The notes under the pieces: generated by a model | Told to the model about the DNA's origin: nothing | The model's input: the letters and a program-made list of their open reading frames with translations, nothing else | The model's database searches: none | Assembly (NCBI GenBank): GCA_035503715.1 | Contig: DATJTE010000059.1 | Location: 21,011-85,010 of the forward strand | Length of the DNA: 64,000 nucleotides | Direction of reading: 5' to 3' | DNA from: OAS926 sp035503715 | Lineage (GTDB): Bacteria > Pseudomonadota > Alphaproteobacteria > Rhizobiales > Rhizobiaceae | In this document: piece by piece, positions 17,739 through 25,110 of the stretch | How the letters are laid out: the number at the start of each line of letters is the position of its first letter | How positions within the stretch are numbered: the stretch's first letter is position 1 | Program-made: the position numbers and the translations under genes

Positions 17739-18149
17739 CTACTCGCTCGGCATTGCGCTCATGTCCATGAACATCGGCTCGAACATGTTGCCGTCGAGGT
17801 CCTCGAAGGTGCGGCCATACATGAAGCCGAGATCCTGAGCCGGACGCAGGTCGATCTTGCCGCCGGCCTTCTTCGCCGCCTCGGTGATGGCATCGACGCC
17901 TTCGCGGCTCTCCTGTGACAGCGCGATCAGCATGGCGCTCGCCTTATGCGCATCGCCGATCGGCTTGGCGGTGAACGTCTTGTAGTAATCGTGCTTCAAC
18001 AGCATGAACACGATCTCGTCGGACCACGCCATCGACGAGGCGTTGTCGTCGGAAAACTGCGGGTTCTTCACCGCGCCGATCGCCTCGTAGAAACGGGTGG
18101 CGGCGGCGAGGTCTTTCACCGGCAGGTTCACGAAAATCATCTTCGGCAT
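17739..18149 (-). CDS. VOC-family (glyoxalase-like) protein
   Basis: 136 residues from the ATG at 18149 (MPKMIFVNLPVKDLAAATRF), preceded by GGAGAAGAAA; the frame is open 12 codons more but without family similarity. Two beta-alpha-beta-beta-beta halves of the VOC fold with the C-terminal pattern GRTFEDLDGNMFEPMFMD. The family includes dioxygenases, glyoxalases and resistance proteins; this one is of the extradiol/PhnB-like sort without a firm substrate. It lies 32 bases downstream of the cupin gene on the same strand, so the two are probably cotranscribed and controlled by the MarR protein. Confidence 0.85.
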   Translation of the reverse strand: MPKMIFVNLPVKDLAAATRFYEAIGAVKNPQFSDDNASSMAWSDEIVFMLLKHDYYKTFTAKPIGDAHKASAMLIALSQESREGVDAITEAAKKAGGKIDLRPAQDLGFMYGRTFEDLDGNMFEPMFMDMSAMPSE

Positions 18150-18181
18150 TTTTCTTCTCCTGGGATAGGGATGTGCGCCGC

Positions 18182-18547
18182 TCACGCGTGCGCGAATTGC
18201 TTTTCGGGTTCGGGCAGGAATTCCTGCACGATTGCGTCGTTGGCGTGGATGCAGACCATCTCCAGCCGGCCGGCTCCAACGTTGACGAATTTGTGCGGCA
18301 CGTTCGCCCCTGCAACAATTATGTCGCCGGTAAAGGCGCGTGTCGTGGCGTCGCCGACGGTGAACTCAGCCTCGCCTTTCTGCACCACCCAGGTCTCCGT
18401 GTAGGGGTGCACGTGCAGGCCGGGGCCTTGGCCGGGCTCATTGTCGACGATGAACATCGACACTTGGCTGCCGTGGTCGCGCCCATCGAAACGGACGGTG
18501 CGGCTCTTGCCGGGCTGCGGCTGCTTGTGGCGGACAATGCTGAACAT
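18182..18547 (-). CDS. Cupin-domain protein
   Basis: 121 residues forming one small beta-barrel cupin. Metal-binding motif 1 is visible as LHVHPYTETWVVQKGEAEF and motif 2 as NVPHKFVNVGAGRLEMV. Small cupins of this kind are dioxygenases, isomerases or ligand sensors. The ATG at 18547 has AAGGAGAAC ahead of it. It is divergent from the marR gene; the 151-base space between them contains three copies of one inverted-repeat operator, strongly suggesting regulation by that protein. Confidence 0.85.
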   Translation of the reverse strand: MFSIVRHKQPQPGKSRTVRFDGRDHGSQVSMFIVDNEPGQGPGLHVHPYTETWVVQKGEAEFTVGDATTRAFTGDIIVAGANVPHKFVNVGAGRLEMVCIHANDAIVQEFLPEPEKQFAHA

Positions 18548-18568
18548 GGCGGTTCTCCTTGTTCGAAC

Positions 18569-18634
18569 TATCTTCACGCAAAGATATAGGCGAATATATC
18601 TTCGCGTCAAGATAAATATCTTTGCGAGAAGATA
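18569..18634. promoter_or_regulatory. Three tandem inverted-repeat operators (TATCTT-N6-AAGATA)
   Basis: Three perfect copies of TATCTT-N6-AAGATA occur at 18569-18586, 18597-18614 and 18617-18634, in the gap between the divergent cupin and marR genes. The six-base spacers CACGCA, CGCGTC and TGCGAG share a central CG. Dyads of this size are typical of MarR dimers, so autoregulation by the adjacent regulator and repression of the cupin-VOC unit are the likely roles. Seen directly; the regulator assignment is inference. Confidence 0.8.
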
Positions 18635-18698
18635 TCTTTTCGGTAAGGCCTGTGGCGTGTAGGGTTTTGCGGGGCAAGCGGCGGCGGAGAAAAGGGTA

Positions 18699-19277
18699 AT
18701 GGCGAAGCAAAAGGATGAGGCCACGACAAAAGCTGCGGCGGGCCAAAGTGCTGCGCCCAACTTCGCCGCGCCGAATACGCCCGACCATGTCGACCTGCGG
18801 CAGGCGCAGTGGGCACGCGAGCTGCCGGGGCTGGACACCGAGCCGATGGCGATACTCGGCCGCGCCAACCGCATCGCCAGCCTCGTGCGCCCGTCGATCG
18901 AGAAGACCTTCGCCGGCTTCGGCCTCGACCGTGGCGAGTTCGACGTGATCGCCACGCTGCGCCGCGCCGGTCCGCCATACCGGCTGATCCCGACGGAGCT
19001 GTACACCTCGCTGATGCTGTCGTCCGGCGGGCTGACGCATCGGCTCGACCGGCTGGAGAAGCGCGGGCTGATCGCGCGCGAGCGCTCGGCAAAGGACGGG
19101 CGCAGCCTGCCGGTGGCGCTGACGCCGGCGGGCGCAGCACTTGCCGAAAAGGCGTTCCGCGCCGACATGGCGAGCGAGCTGACCTTCCTCGACGGGCTCG
19201 ACGCGCCCGAGCGGAAGGCGCTGGCCGAGCTGCTCAAAAAGCTGGTGATGAGCATCGAGCAGCGCGGCGGGGAGTAG
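18699..19277 (+). CDS. MarR-family transcriptional regulator
   Basis: 192 residues. The central winged helix-turn-helix includes FDVIATLRRAGPPYRLIPTE, LMLSSGGLTHRLDRLEKRGL and the wing RERSAKDGRSLPVALTPAG, the MarR pattern. The first 50 residues are an Ala/Pro-rich extension. MarR dimers usually release DNA on binding a phenolic or oxidising ligand. Divergent from the cupin gene, with three shared operators in between. AGGGTA just ahead supports the ATG at 18699. Confidence 0.9.
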   Translation: MAKQKDEATTKAAAGQSAAPNFAAPNTPDHVDLRQAQWARELPGLDTEPMAILGRANRIASLVRPSIEKTFAGFGLDRGEFDVIATLRRAGPPYRLIPTELYTSLMLSSGGLTHRLDRLEKRGLIARERSAKDGRSLPVALTPAGAALAEKAFRADMASELTFLDGLDAPERKALAELLKKLVMSIEQRGGE

Positions 19278-19308
19278 GTCTGCGGCTGGTGTAAGAGGAC
19301 ATATATTT

Positions 19309-19357
19309 ATAGTTGTAATTTTTAAAGAGCCCTGTATAAAATCCCTCAATAGTTGTA
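19309..19357 (+). promoter_or_regulatory. Putative promoter with paired ATAGTTGTA repeats ahead of the radical SAM locus
   Basis: An AT-rich island unlike its surroundings. A -35-like TTGTAA (19313-19318) is separated by 16 bases from a -10-like TATAAA (19335-19340). The nonamer ATAGTTGTA occurs at 19309-19317, overlapping the -35, and again at 19349-19357, exactly 40 bases later, close to four helical turns. This could be a regulated promoter with a looping or cooperative operator. GGGGGAGA follows as SD for the gene at 19374. Confidence 0.5.
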
Positions 19358-19373
19358 TGGGGGGAGAACTTAC

Positions 19374-19760
19374 ATGCATACGACAGCCACGGTAACTGCC
19401 CTGACGTCCGCTCTCACGTCGGCCCTAGGGGCGATCCCTTCCGGAGCGACAAATGAAGAGGCCTACAAGGCTTTCATGGCAAAGCTCGGCGAGGGATTGA
19501 CCGACGCGTTTGGCGCAGCTTTAGGCGCAGCCGTGGGGGTCATTGACGCCCAGCAGGCCGCGAGCCCCAATTCAAATTGGGTTACGATCGGTGATCTTCT
19601 CAGGAACGGGTCTCAGCTTTCCGTTGATTTCAGCTCGCCCGGATTGACGATTCCGTCCACGCGAAAAGTTTCTTCAAAGCAAGGAATGGTCGTTCCGCCC
19701 TCCGGCGGAGTATCTGCCATGGGAGGTTCGGTAGGGGTAACCGGCAGCTACTCGTTCTAG
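19374..19760 (+). CDS. Small protein ahead of radical SAM enzyme; candidate RiPP precursor
   Basis: 128 residues from the ATG at 19374, which has GGGGGAGA at the right distance (an upstream GTG-type extension of 7 codons is less likely). The N-terminal half is Ala/Thr-rich and amphipathic (ALTSALTSALGAIP, then LTDAFGAALGAAVGVIDAQQA); the C-terminal 35 residues are Gly/Ser/Val-rich and end VGVTGSYSF. It has no Cys. I do not recognise the family. Its position, 24 bases ahead of a radical SAM enzyme of the peptide-maturase type, makes it a candidate substrate with helical leader and Gly/Ser-rich core. A small structural or outer-membrane-like protein is the alternative. Confidence 0.6.
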   Translation: MHTTATVTALTSALTSALGAIPSGATNEEAYKAFMAKLGEGLTDAFGAALGAAVGVIDAQQAASPNSNWVTIGDLLRNGSQLSVDFSSPGLTIPSTRKVSSKQGMVVPPSGGVSAMGGSVGVTGSYSF

Positions 19761-19784
19761 CCGGATCTGGATGGCGGGACGGCG

Positions 19785-21719
19785 ATGTCTGGCCTTGCAG
19801 GAACGCCGCACGGACCTGACGTGCTTCTCGTCAACATGCCGTTCGGGCCACTGCACACGCCATCCCTGGCTTTAAGCATTATCGCGCCTTTACTCGAACG
19901 CGACGAGATCACCTGCCGCGCACGTTATGCGAATGTCGAATTCGCAGAGAAGCTCGACTATGGGCTCTACAATTACATATCGAGCGGCCTGCCGCGCGCC
20001 CACGACCTGGTTGGAGAGTTCATCTTCAGCCGGGCTCTCTTCGGCAGTGCGTCGCGTTCGTCCGAGAGTTTCCTCGAGTACCTGGAGGAGACTTTTGGCG
20101 ACCAGAGAACACAGCACTACTATGCCGCGTCTGAATATCTGCTGCAGCAGCTGAATGTGCGCATTGATGACACGCGCCGCGTGGCCGATGAATTCATCGT
20201 CGAGCTGGCAGGCCAAATAGGGACCCTTGCGCCGAAGGTCGTTGCCCTGACCAGTGCGTTTCAACAGAACACCGCGAGTCTTGGTCTCGCACGGCTGCTT
20301 CGTGAGAGGTTTCCCCAAATCAAAATCATGATTGGCGGCGCCAATTGCGAGGGCGTTATGGGCCGCGCGTTGTTCGACCGGTTCAGCTTTCTCGATTGCG
20401 TCTGCACCGGTGAAGCCGAGCCTGTCGTCGTCGATGCTGTCCGCCATCTTCTTGACCCGGACGCAGCTCCGCCGCGCGGCGCGATTTATTTCAGGGGCGT
20501 GCCGGATGAACCGGGACCGGTGCCCCATAAGATGTTCCGCGACTTCGGCGCTGTCCCTGCTCCCGCATTTGACGACTTCTTCAGCGCAGTCGCTGACCGG
20601 GACTTGCCGGAGCCGCCGCGGCTTCTGTTCGAGACCTCCCGCGGGTGTTGGTGGGGAGAAAAACACCACTGCACCTTCTGTGGACTGAACGGCGGCACGA
20701 TGACCTTTCGTCAGAAGCCAGCGGACCTTGCCATTAGACAATTGGAAGAACTGACGCGCAAATATCCGGGCGTCACGGTCTGCATGACCGATAACATCAT
20801 GGACAACGCCTATTTCCGCACCTTTGTGCCGGAGATCGTGAACAGAGGCCTCAAGCTCGATCTTTTCTATGAGCTGAAGGCCAACGTGAAGTACGAGCAA
20901 CTGGCTCTGCTGGCGGAGGCCGGGATCAAACGCATCCAGCCGGGCATCGAAAGTTTTGACGACGCCGTGCTCGGCTTGATGGACAAGGGCATCACCGGCC
21001 TGCAGAACCTTCAGCTTCTGAAGTGGTGCCGTGAACTCGGCATCGATCCGGCATGGAACATGCTCTGGGGTTTCCCCGGCGAGGAGCCGGCCGCCTACGA
21101 AGCGATGTGTTCGCTCATTCCCCGGGTTACGCATTTCAAGCCGCCGTCGGGCGTCGGACGACTTCGTCTCGATCGGTTCAGCCCCTATTTCGAATGCCAT
21201 CAAGACCTGTTCAGCGACGTTCGGCCGTTCAGGTCCTATGCGCTGGTCTACCCGTTGCCGGAGGAAGATCTGCGGCGCATCGCCTATTTCTTCGACGGCC
21301 GGGTGGCAGGTGGCGACACGGTATCCAGCTACACGCGCGGTGTCTTCGACGCCATCATGAGCTGGAAGGATCAGAGCGACAGCCAGTTTCTTTTTCGCGC
21401 CGACGTCGACGGCGTGCTGACTGTGTTTGATACACGCTCGCAATTCGCGCCGGGCGGTTGCCGCGTCCGCGTGTTTGCGGGAGCCGAGCGCGCGATCCTG
21501 CTCGCCTGCGAAGGCGTAACGACACGCGAGAAGCTGGATGCGGAACTGGCGCCCTCTTTTGACCCTGAGGCTGTCGAGTCGGCGTTGGCCGCACTGGATT
21601 TGCAGGGGCTGGTTGCAGTCCGGTCGAACAGGATCCTGGCGCTGCCCGTAAGAATGAGCGTGGCATATCCGGGGGCGGCATTCCTGCAGGACATAAAGGA
21701 CGCGAGGCTGGCCGCGTAG
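19785..21719 (+). CDS. B12-binding radical SAM enzyme, RiPP-maturase type
   Basis: 644 residues. N-terminal cobalamin-binding-like Rossmann region (about 120-245; ALTSAFQQNTASLGLARLL, IMIGGANCEG, DCVCTGEAE). The radical SAM core has C288, C296 and C299 in RGCWWGEKHHCTFCGLNGG, a CX7CX2C spacing rather than CX3CX2C. This spacing with the B12 domain is characteristic of the peptide-maturation group often named RiPP maturation radical SAM C-methyltransferase. The C-terminal 100 residues have a small winged-helix-like look (GVTTREKLDAEL). Predicted role: methylation or another radical modification of a peptide, probably encoded next door. Lies between the candidate precursor and two small genes in one apparent operon. 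Confidence 0.82.
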   Translation: MSGLAGTPHGPDVLLVNMPFGPLHTPSLALSIIAPLLERDEITCRARYANVEFAEKLDYGLYNYISSGLPRAHDLVGEFIFSRALFGSASRSSESFLEYLEETFGDQRTQHYYAASEYLLQQLNVRIDDTRRVADEFIVELAGQIGTLAPKVVALTSAFQQNTASLGLARLLRERFPQIKIMIGGANCEGVMGRALFDRFSFLDCVCTGEAEPVVVDAVRHLLDPDAAPPRGAIYFRGVPDEPGPVPHKMFRDFGAVPAPAFDDFFSAVADRDLPEPPRLLFETSRGCWWGEKHHCTFCGLNGGTMTFRQKPADLAIRQLEELTRKYPGVTVCMTDNIMDNAYFRTFVPEIVNRGLKLDLFYELKANVKYEQLALLAEAGIKRIQPGIESFDDAVLGLMDKGITGLQNLQLLKWCRELGIDPAWNMLWGFPGEEPAAYEAMCSLIPRVTHFKPPSGVGRLRLDRFSPYFECHQDLFSDVRPFRSYALVYPLPEEDLRRIAYFFDGRVAGGDTVSSYTRGVFDAIMSWKDQSDSQFLFRADVDGVLTVFDTRSQFAPGGCRVRVFAGAERAILLACEGVTTREKLDAELAPSFDPEAVESALAALDLQGLVAVRSNRILALPVRMSVAYPGAAFLQDIKDARLAA

Positions 21720-21742
21720 CTGGCAATGGAGGAGACGGGAAA

Positions 21743-21946
21743 ATGGAAAAAGACAAGCTGACTGAACTCGTCATCAAGATCGAGTTTCCGCTGACGGCGG
21801 AGGCCGTCAAGCGGCTCGAGGAGAAGATGAAGAAGGCGGTGCTCGACGAACTCGCGGCGCTGAATGTCGCCTCGGGTCGCCGGCTCAGCGTCGAGCGCTG
21901 GCCAGGCGGCACGACGACCGGCCTCTACATCCGCGACGAATTCTGA
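21743..21946 (+). CDS. Small hypothetical protein downstream of radical SAM enzyme
   Basis: 67 residues from an ATG with GGAGGAGACGGG ahead. Predicted as one long charged helix (ELVIKIEFPLTAEAVKRLEEK) followed by a short basic strand region ending GLYIRDEF. No recognised family. It starts 24 bases after the radical SAM gene and ends 4 bases before the next, so it is part of the same operon. It could be an alternative peptide substrate or an accessory protein; the sequence does not decide this. Confidence 0.65.
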   Translation: MEKDKLTELVIKIEFPLTAEAVKRLEEKMKKAVLDELAALNVASGRRLSVERWPGGTTTGLYIRDEF

Positions 21947-21949
21947 CGC

Positions 21950-22324
21950 ATGGCGAAGCCGCTCTGCCCGAGCGCGCCGCTGAAGCCGGGCGCCAGCGTG
22001 TTCGGCTATGTCGGCGAGGATGGAGCGGTTGCCTATCTCGGCGCGCCGGCAAAGGTGACGCGCGATTTCATCGACATGGCCGGACAGGTCGAGCGCAAGG
22101 CGACCGCGCGGCTGCGCATCGCCGCGCCATGCGTGAAAAATGCCTGCCGGCACTGGGAAGACCGCTGCATGATCTCGGACTTCGTCGCTGCAAGCGATGC
22201 CGCCGCGCGTCTTGGATACCCGGGCGTGCCGGACTGCGCGATCCGCGAAGCGTGCCGCTGGTTCGGGCAGAACGGCTTCGAGGCCTGCCGCAACTGCCGC
22301 TTCATCATCACCGACGAAGAATAG
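21950..22324 (+). CDS. Cys-rich small protein of the radical SAM operon
   Basis: 124 residues with eight cysteines: C6, then C61, C66, C73 and C96, C102, C113, C116 in the patterns PCVKNACRHWEDRC and DCAIREACRWFGQ..ACRNC. The first 55 residues look like a small beta domain (FGYVGEDGAVAYLGAPAKV). The cysteine spacing suggests an iron-sulfur or zinc site, consistent with an electron donor or accessory factor for the upstream radical SAM enzyme, though this is inference. It starts 4 bases after the previous stop. Confidence 0.65.
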   Translation: MAKPLCPSAPLKPGASVFGYVGEDGAVAYLGAPAKVTRDFIDMAGQVERKATARLRIAAPCVKNACRHWEDRCMISDFVAASDAAARLGYPGVPDCAIREACRWFGQNGFEACRNCRFIITDEE

Positions 22325-22369
22325 CGCCGGCAACGCGTGGCCGTCCCATGCGCAGACAAACGCACCACC

Positions 22370-22657
22370 TCACGACCGGCAGTAGGAGATGAAGTTGGCG
22401 AGGCGCTCGACGCGCTTCAGCATCGCCGCGTCGGGATTGCCGGCGTGGCAGATGAGCTTGCGGTCGGCATTGCAGGTTGCGTGGCAGCGGCCCGTGCTGC
22501 GGCAGAGCCTGGCCGGGCAGCGCGCGGCGGCATTCTCGCCGTCGCGCAGGAAGCGCAGCGATTCGATCACGTCGTCGCGGAAGACCGTATCGTCTCCCTT
22601 GCCGATGAACTCGTCGAGCGTCATGGGGTGGTGATGGAGATTTTCCCAGGGCTGCAT
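22370..22657 (-). CDS. Cys-rich small hypothetical protein
   Basis: 95 residues from the ATG at 22657 (MQPWENLHHHPMTLDEFIGK), with AGAGAGGACA upstream; the frame is open for 33 more codons, but those residues are low-complexity and basic. Six cysteines at 47, 52, 58, 62, 70 and 93, five of them clustered in CPARLCRSTGRCHATC and C70. No known family. It converges on the Cys-rich plus-strand gene with 45 bases between the stops. The upstream region holds two strong hairpins (22698-22719 and 22735-22795). Confidence 0.6.
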   Translation of the reverse strand: MQPWENLHHHPMTLDEFIGKGDDTVFRDDVIESLRFLRDGENAAARCPARLCRSTGRCHATCNADRKLICHAGNPDAAMLKRVERLANFISYCRS

Positions 22658-22697
22658 GGCGTGTGTCCTCTCTGGTGAGCGTGGATGAACGATGGGC

Positions 22698-22719
22698 GCG
22701 CGGGAACGACTTCCCGCGC
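22698..22719. repeat. Perfect hairpin GCGCGGGAA-N4-TTCCCGCGC
   Basis: A perfect 9-bp stem with a CGAC loop in the leader of the minus-strand Cys-rich gene, 41 bases from its start. It may be an RNA hairpin in the 5' leader or a protein-binding dyad. Confidence 0.55.
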
Positions 22720-22734
22720 AAAAGCGGTCGGGAA

Positions 22735-22795
22735 GCGGACGCAGGGAGCGCGCCATTCCGAAAAAACAAAAACGGGCGCGCTACCCTGCGTCCGC
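22735..22795. repeat. Long inverted repeat, about 20-bp arms
   Basis: Arms 22735-22754 and 22774-22795 pair almost completely (GCGGACGCAGGG then AGCGCGCC, with one extra T in the right arm), around an A-rich 19-base loop. It lies in the otherwise empty 590-base stretch 22658-23247 upstream of the minus-strand Cys-rich gene and could be a terminator-like or attenuating structure. The rest of that stretch up to 23036 shows no gene. Confidence 0.6.
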
Positions 22796-23036
22796 CGACG
22801 CTCTTGCCCGCCGTGCGCTTGAGGTTTCCCTCATCGCTTTCGGCTGGGCCCGGACCTGAGGGTTCATCACCCAGCCGCGCCACTGTCGCGCGACCGGCCC
22901 GGACGCCGTCTCCCTCCCCTGAGCCCCAGTCCGGACCAGGGTTCCCGATGAGGGAGATGCGCGCATTATCCATGGGGCGGATACCCCGTGGACAAAGTAA
23001 TAAAGTTGCTGCCGCCAGATCCTGACAGGGACAGAA

Positions 23037-23211
23037 GACCCCCTCTCGGTCACCGCTGCGCGGTGACACCTCTCCCCCGCTCCGCAGGGGCGAGGAACCC
23101 AGGTTCTGAAGCGGCGGCGCACCTCCAGCTTGGGTTCCTCGCCCCCATTACAATGGGGGAGAGGTGGCGCGCTGGCGGCGGCGAAGCCGCTGTAAGCGAC
23201 GGAGAGGGGTC
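23037..23211. repeat. Extragenic palindromic element, type A
   Basis: A 175-base palindrome-rich unit bounded by GACCCCCTCTC and GAGAGGGGTC. Nested inverted pairs include CACCTCTCCCCC/GGGGGAGAGGTG and GGGCGAGGAACCCA/TGGGTTCCTCGCCC. It looks like a non-coding repeat family member found between genes. A related half-copy may be at 52810-52900. It fills most of the gap before the secreted protein at 23248. Confidence 0.6.
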
Positions 23212-23247
23212 TTTCTCCCGTCCACCCACCCCGTCTACACTCCACCC

Positions 23248-23715
23248 ATGTTCACCCGTCTCGCCCTCGTCCTCACCGCGGCACTTGTCGCCCAAAAACC
23301 CGCAGCCGCCGCCGAGATGGGCTGGTTCAGCGGCGGCGACGAGTTGAACGCCGAGCTGCGCTACGGCACCGCCGACAAGAGCGAGACGCCAATCTCGTTC
23401 TGGTGCGAGCCCGCGCGCGGCGTCGTCTATGTCGCCTGGGAGTTCCGCCCGGCCAATCCGAGCGAGGCGATGGACGTCGACTTCACGCTGTCGGCCGGCG
23501 GCATCGACGTGCCGCTCGGCGGGGTCGGCTATCATGTGGGAGATACGGGGTTCGTGGTCGAAAGCCAGATCATCTACGACCAAAAATTTCGCGATCTTAT
23601 CGCCTCAGACGGCGACCTGACGGCGACCGCCGAAGGCAAGACCGAGACGTTCCCGCTGGCCGGCGCGAAGGAGAAGGCACCGGTGTTGCTGGAGATGTGT
23701 GAGAGGACGGGGTGA
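23248..23715 (+). CDS. Secreted hypothetical protein
   Basis: 155 residues. The N-terminus MFTRLALVLTAALVAQKPAAAAEMG is a Sec signal peptide with an AAA-type cleavage near residue 22. The mature part is beta-rich and contains two cysteines (in ISFWCEPARG and LLEMCERTG), able to form a disulfide. No family recognised. It follows the palindromic element with no SD that I can see. Followed by 174 AT-richer bases before the restriction gene. Confidence 0.65.
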   Translation: MFTRLALVLTAALVAQKPAAAAEMGWFSGGDELNAELRYGTADKSETPISFWCEPARGVVYVAWEFRPANPSEAMDVDFTLSAGGIDVPLGGVGYHVGDTGFVVESQIIYDQKFRDLIASDGDLTATAEGKTETFPLAGAKEKAPVLLEMCERTG

Positions 23716-23889
23716 TCATTATGTTTTCGAAATTCTGCCGAGGGCAGTTACGACAGTGGCAAGAAAATCATACGGAAGACTCGGGGTTGGTATTAGCGTA
23801 GAAACACCTTCTGCTTGTTGACGACACTTGGTTGACTATCGGGAAGCAGAATATTTACTAAAGCAACTCTATCATCGCCACGTCATCAA

Positions 23890-25110
23890 ATGACTCGGCG
23901 GCTTCACTTGGCAAAAAAGGAATTCCTGCTTCAAGGCTTTACGGAGCGCACTCATGCGGATGCGCTCGGCGGCCTATTCGAAGTTGACGATATCGAAAGA
24001 GTGCTTGTGAGTGTGGCCTTCTTGAACGAAGGCGGCGTCGAGCATGTGCAGAAACATTTCGATCCGCATGGCAAGCGGCTCACCGTATTTGCCGGGATCA
24101 GAAACGACATTACATCGCATCAAGGCCTTGCCCGTATGCTCGGCGTTAAAGACACGACCTTGTATGCCGTAGACACAGGTGCTGGTGGCGTCCTTTTTCA
24201 CCCAAAGCTTTACCTGGTTAGGGGCAAGACAGCAGCCCGGCTTATTATCGGCAGTGCAAACCTAACGCTCGGCGGTCTCAACAACAACATCGAAGCGAGC
24301 ATCGCGGCGCATTTCGACCTGAAAGACAGTGACGACCTTGGGACAGTCGACTCCATTGAGAAGGAGTTCGCCCGTCTCCCGGGCGACTACAAGGACCACA
24401 TCATTCACATTAACGCGATTGCACAGCTCGACGAAATGTTGAAGCAGAACCGCATAGCCGACGAGAACCTCGTCCGCCCGCCCCGGCCGCCGGCCTCCGG
24501 CGGTGCAAAAGCATCGGTCGATGAGGTGCCTCGTATCACGCTCAAAACGAAGCGCATCTTTCGGGCTGTTGCTAAGAAATCTCCTACACCTGCCGCACTG
24601 GCAGCCGGTGCGGTTGTAGCCCCTCCGATGGCACCAGCTCCCGCCGCTCCACCTCCAGCAATAGCAGGCGCGGTTTACAAACCCATCTGGCAAAGCAAGC
24701 CATTGAGCGCGCGATCGCTTACTGTGAAGAGTGGTGATAACACCAATCCAACTGGTTCAACGACGCTCGGGAAGGGTCTGATGGAAATCGACCCAGTCAC
24801 CTATTTCCGCAATGACGTGTTCGGGCACCTTCACTGGGAAACGTACAAGAACCGCGCAGGCAATGACGCGGAGCGCGTCAATGCCGATTTCGACCTCTTC
24901 ATAAAGGGAAAGAACGTCGGCCGCTTTACACTGACGCTACGCCACAGTCTAACACGTGCCGCGGCAGCAGCTGAAGACAAGAACCTGCCGACCGAGTTGA
25001 GCTGGAACGATGCCCGCGAATATGTGGCCCGGCCAGACTTGCTAGAGCGGACGATGACGCTGCTGCTTGATATGGGCGATGCAAACCACTTCGCCGTGGA
25101 AATCGACTAA
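23890..25110 (+). CDS. PLD-fold type II restriction endonuclease (NgoFVII/BfiI-like)
   Basis: 406 residues. The N-terminal half is a phospholipase-D-like nuclease with H104, K106, S122 and N124 in FHPKLYLVRG and IIGSANLTLGGLNNN, the HxK(x)nSxN arrangement of metal-independent endonucleases such as BfiI and NgoFVII. An Ala/Pro-rich linker (about 235-262) leads to a C-terminal domain (about 265-405) that resembles the B3-type DNA-binding part of this group. It converges with a DNA methyltransferase gene, overlapping by 4 bases, so the pair reads as a restriction-modification system. GC content is below that of the neighbours, suggesting acquisition. Confidence 0.75.
   Translation: MTRRLHLAKKEFLLQGFTERTHADALGGLFEVDDIERVLVSVAFLNEGGVEHVQKHFDPHGKRLTVFAGIRNDITSHQGLARMLGVKDTTLYAVDTGAGGVLFHPKLYLVRGKTAARLIIGSANLTLGGLNNNIEASIAAHFDLKDSDDLGTVDSIEKEFARLPGDYKDHIIHINAIAQLDEMLKQNRIADENLVRPPRPPASGGAKASVDEVPRITLKTKRIFRAVAKKSPTPAALAAGAVVAPPMAPAPAAPPPAIAGAVYKPIWQSKPLSARSLTVKSGDNTNPTGSTTLGKGLMEIDPVTYFRNDVFGHLHWETYKNRAGNDAERVNADFDLFIKGKNVGRFTLTLRHSLTRAAAAAEDKNLPTELSWNDAREYVARPDLLERTMTLLLDMGDANHFAVEID

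Noticed and set aside
19890..21443. 517-codon minus-strand frame
   Set aside because: Antisense of the radical SAM gene; lacks any domain.
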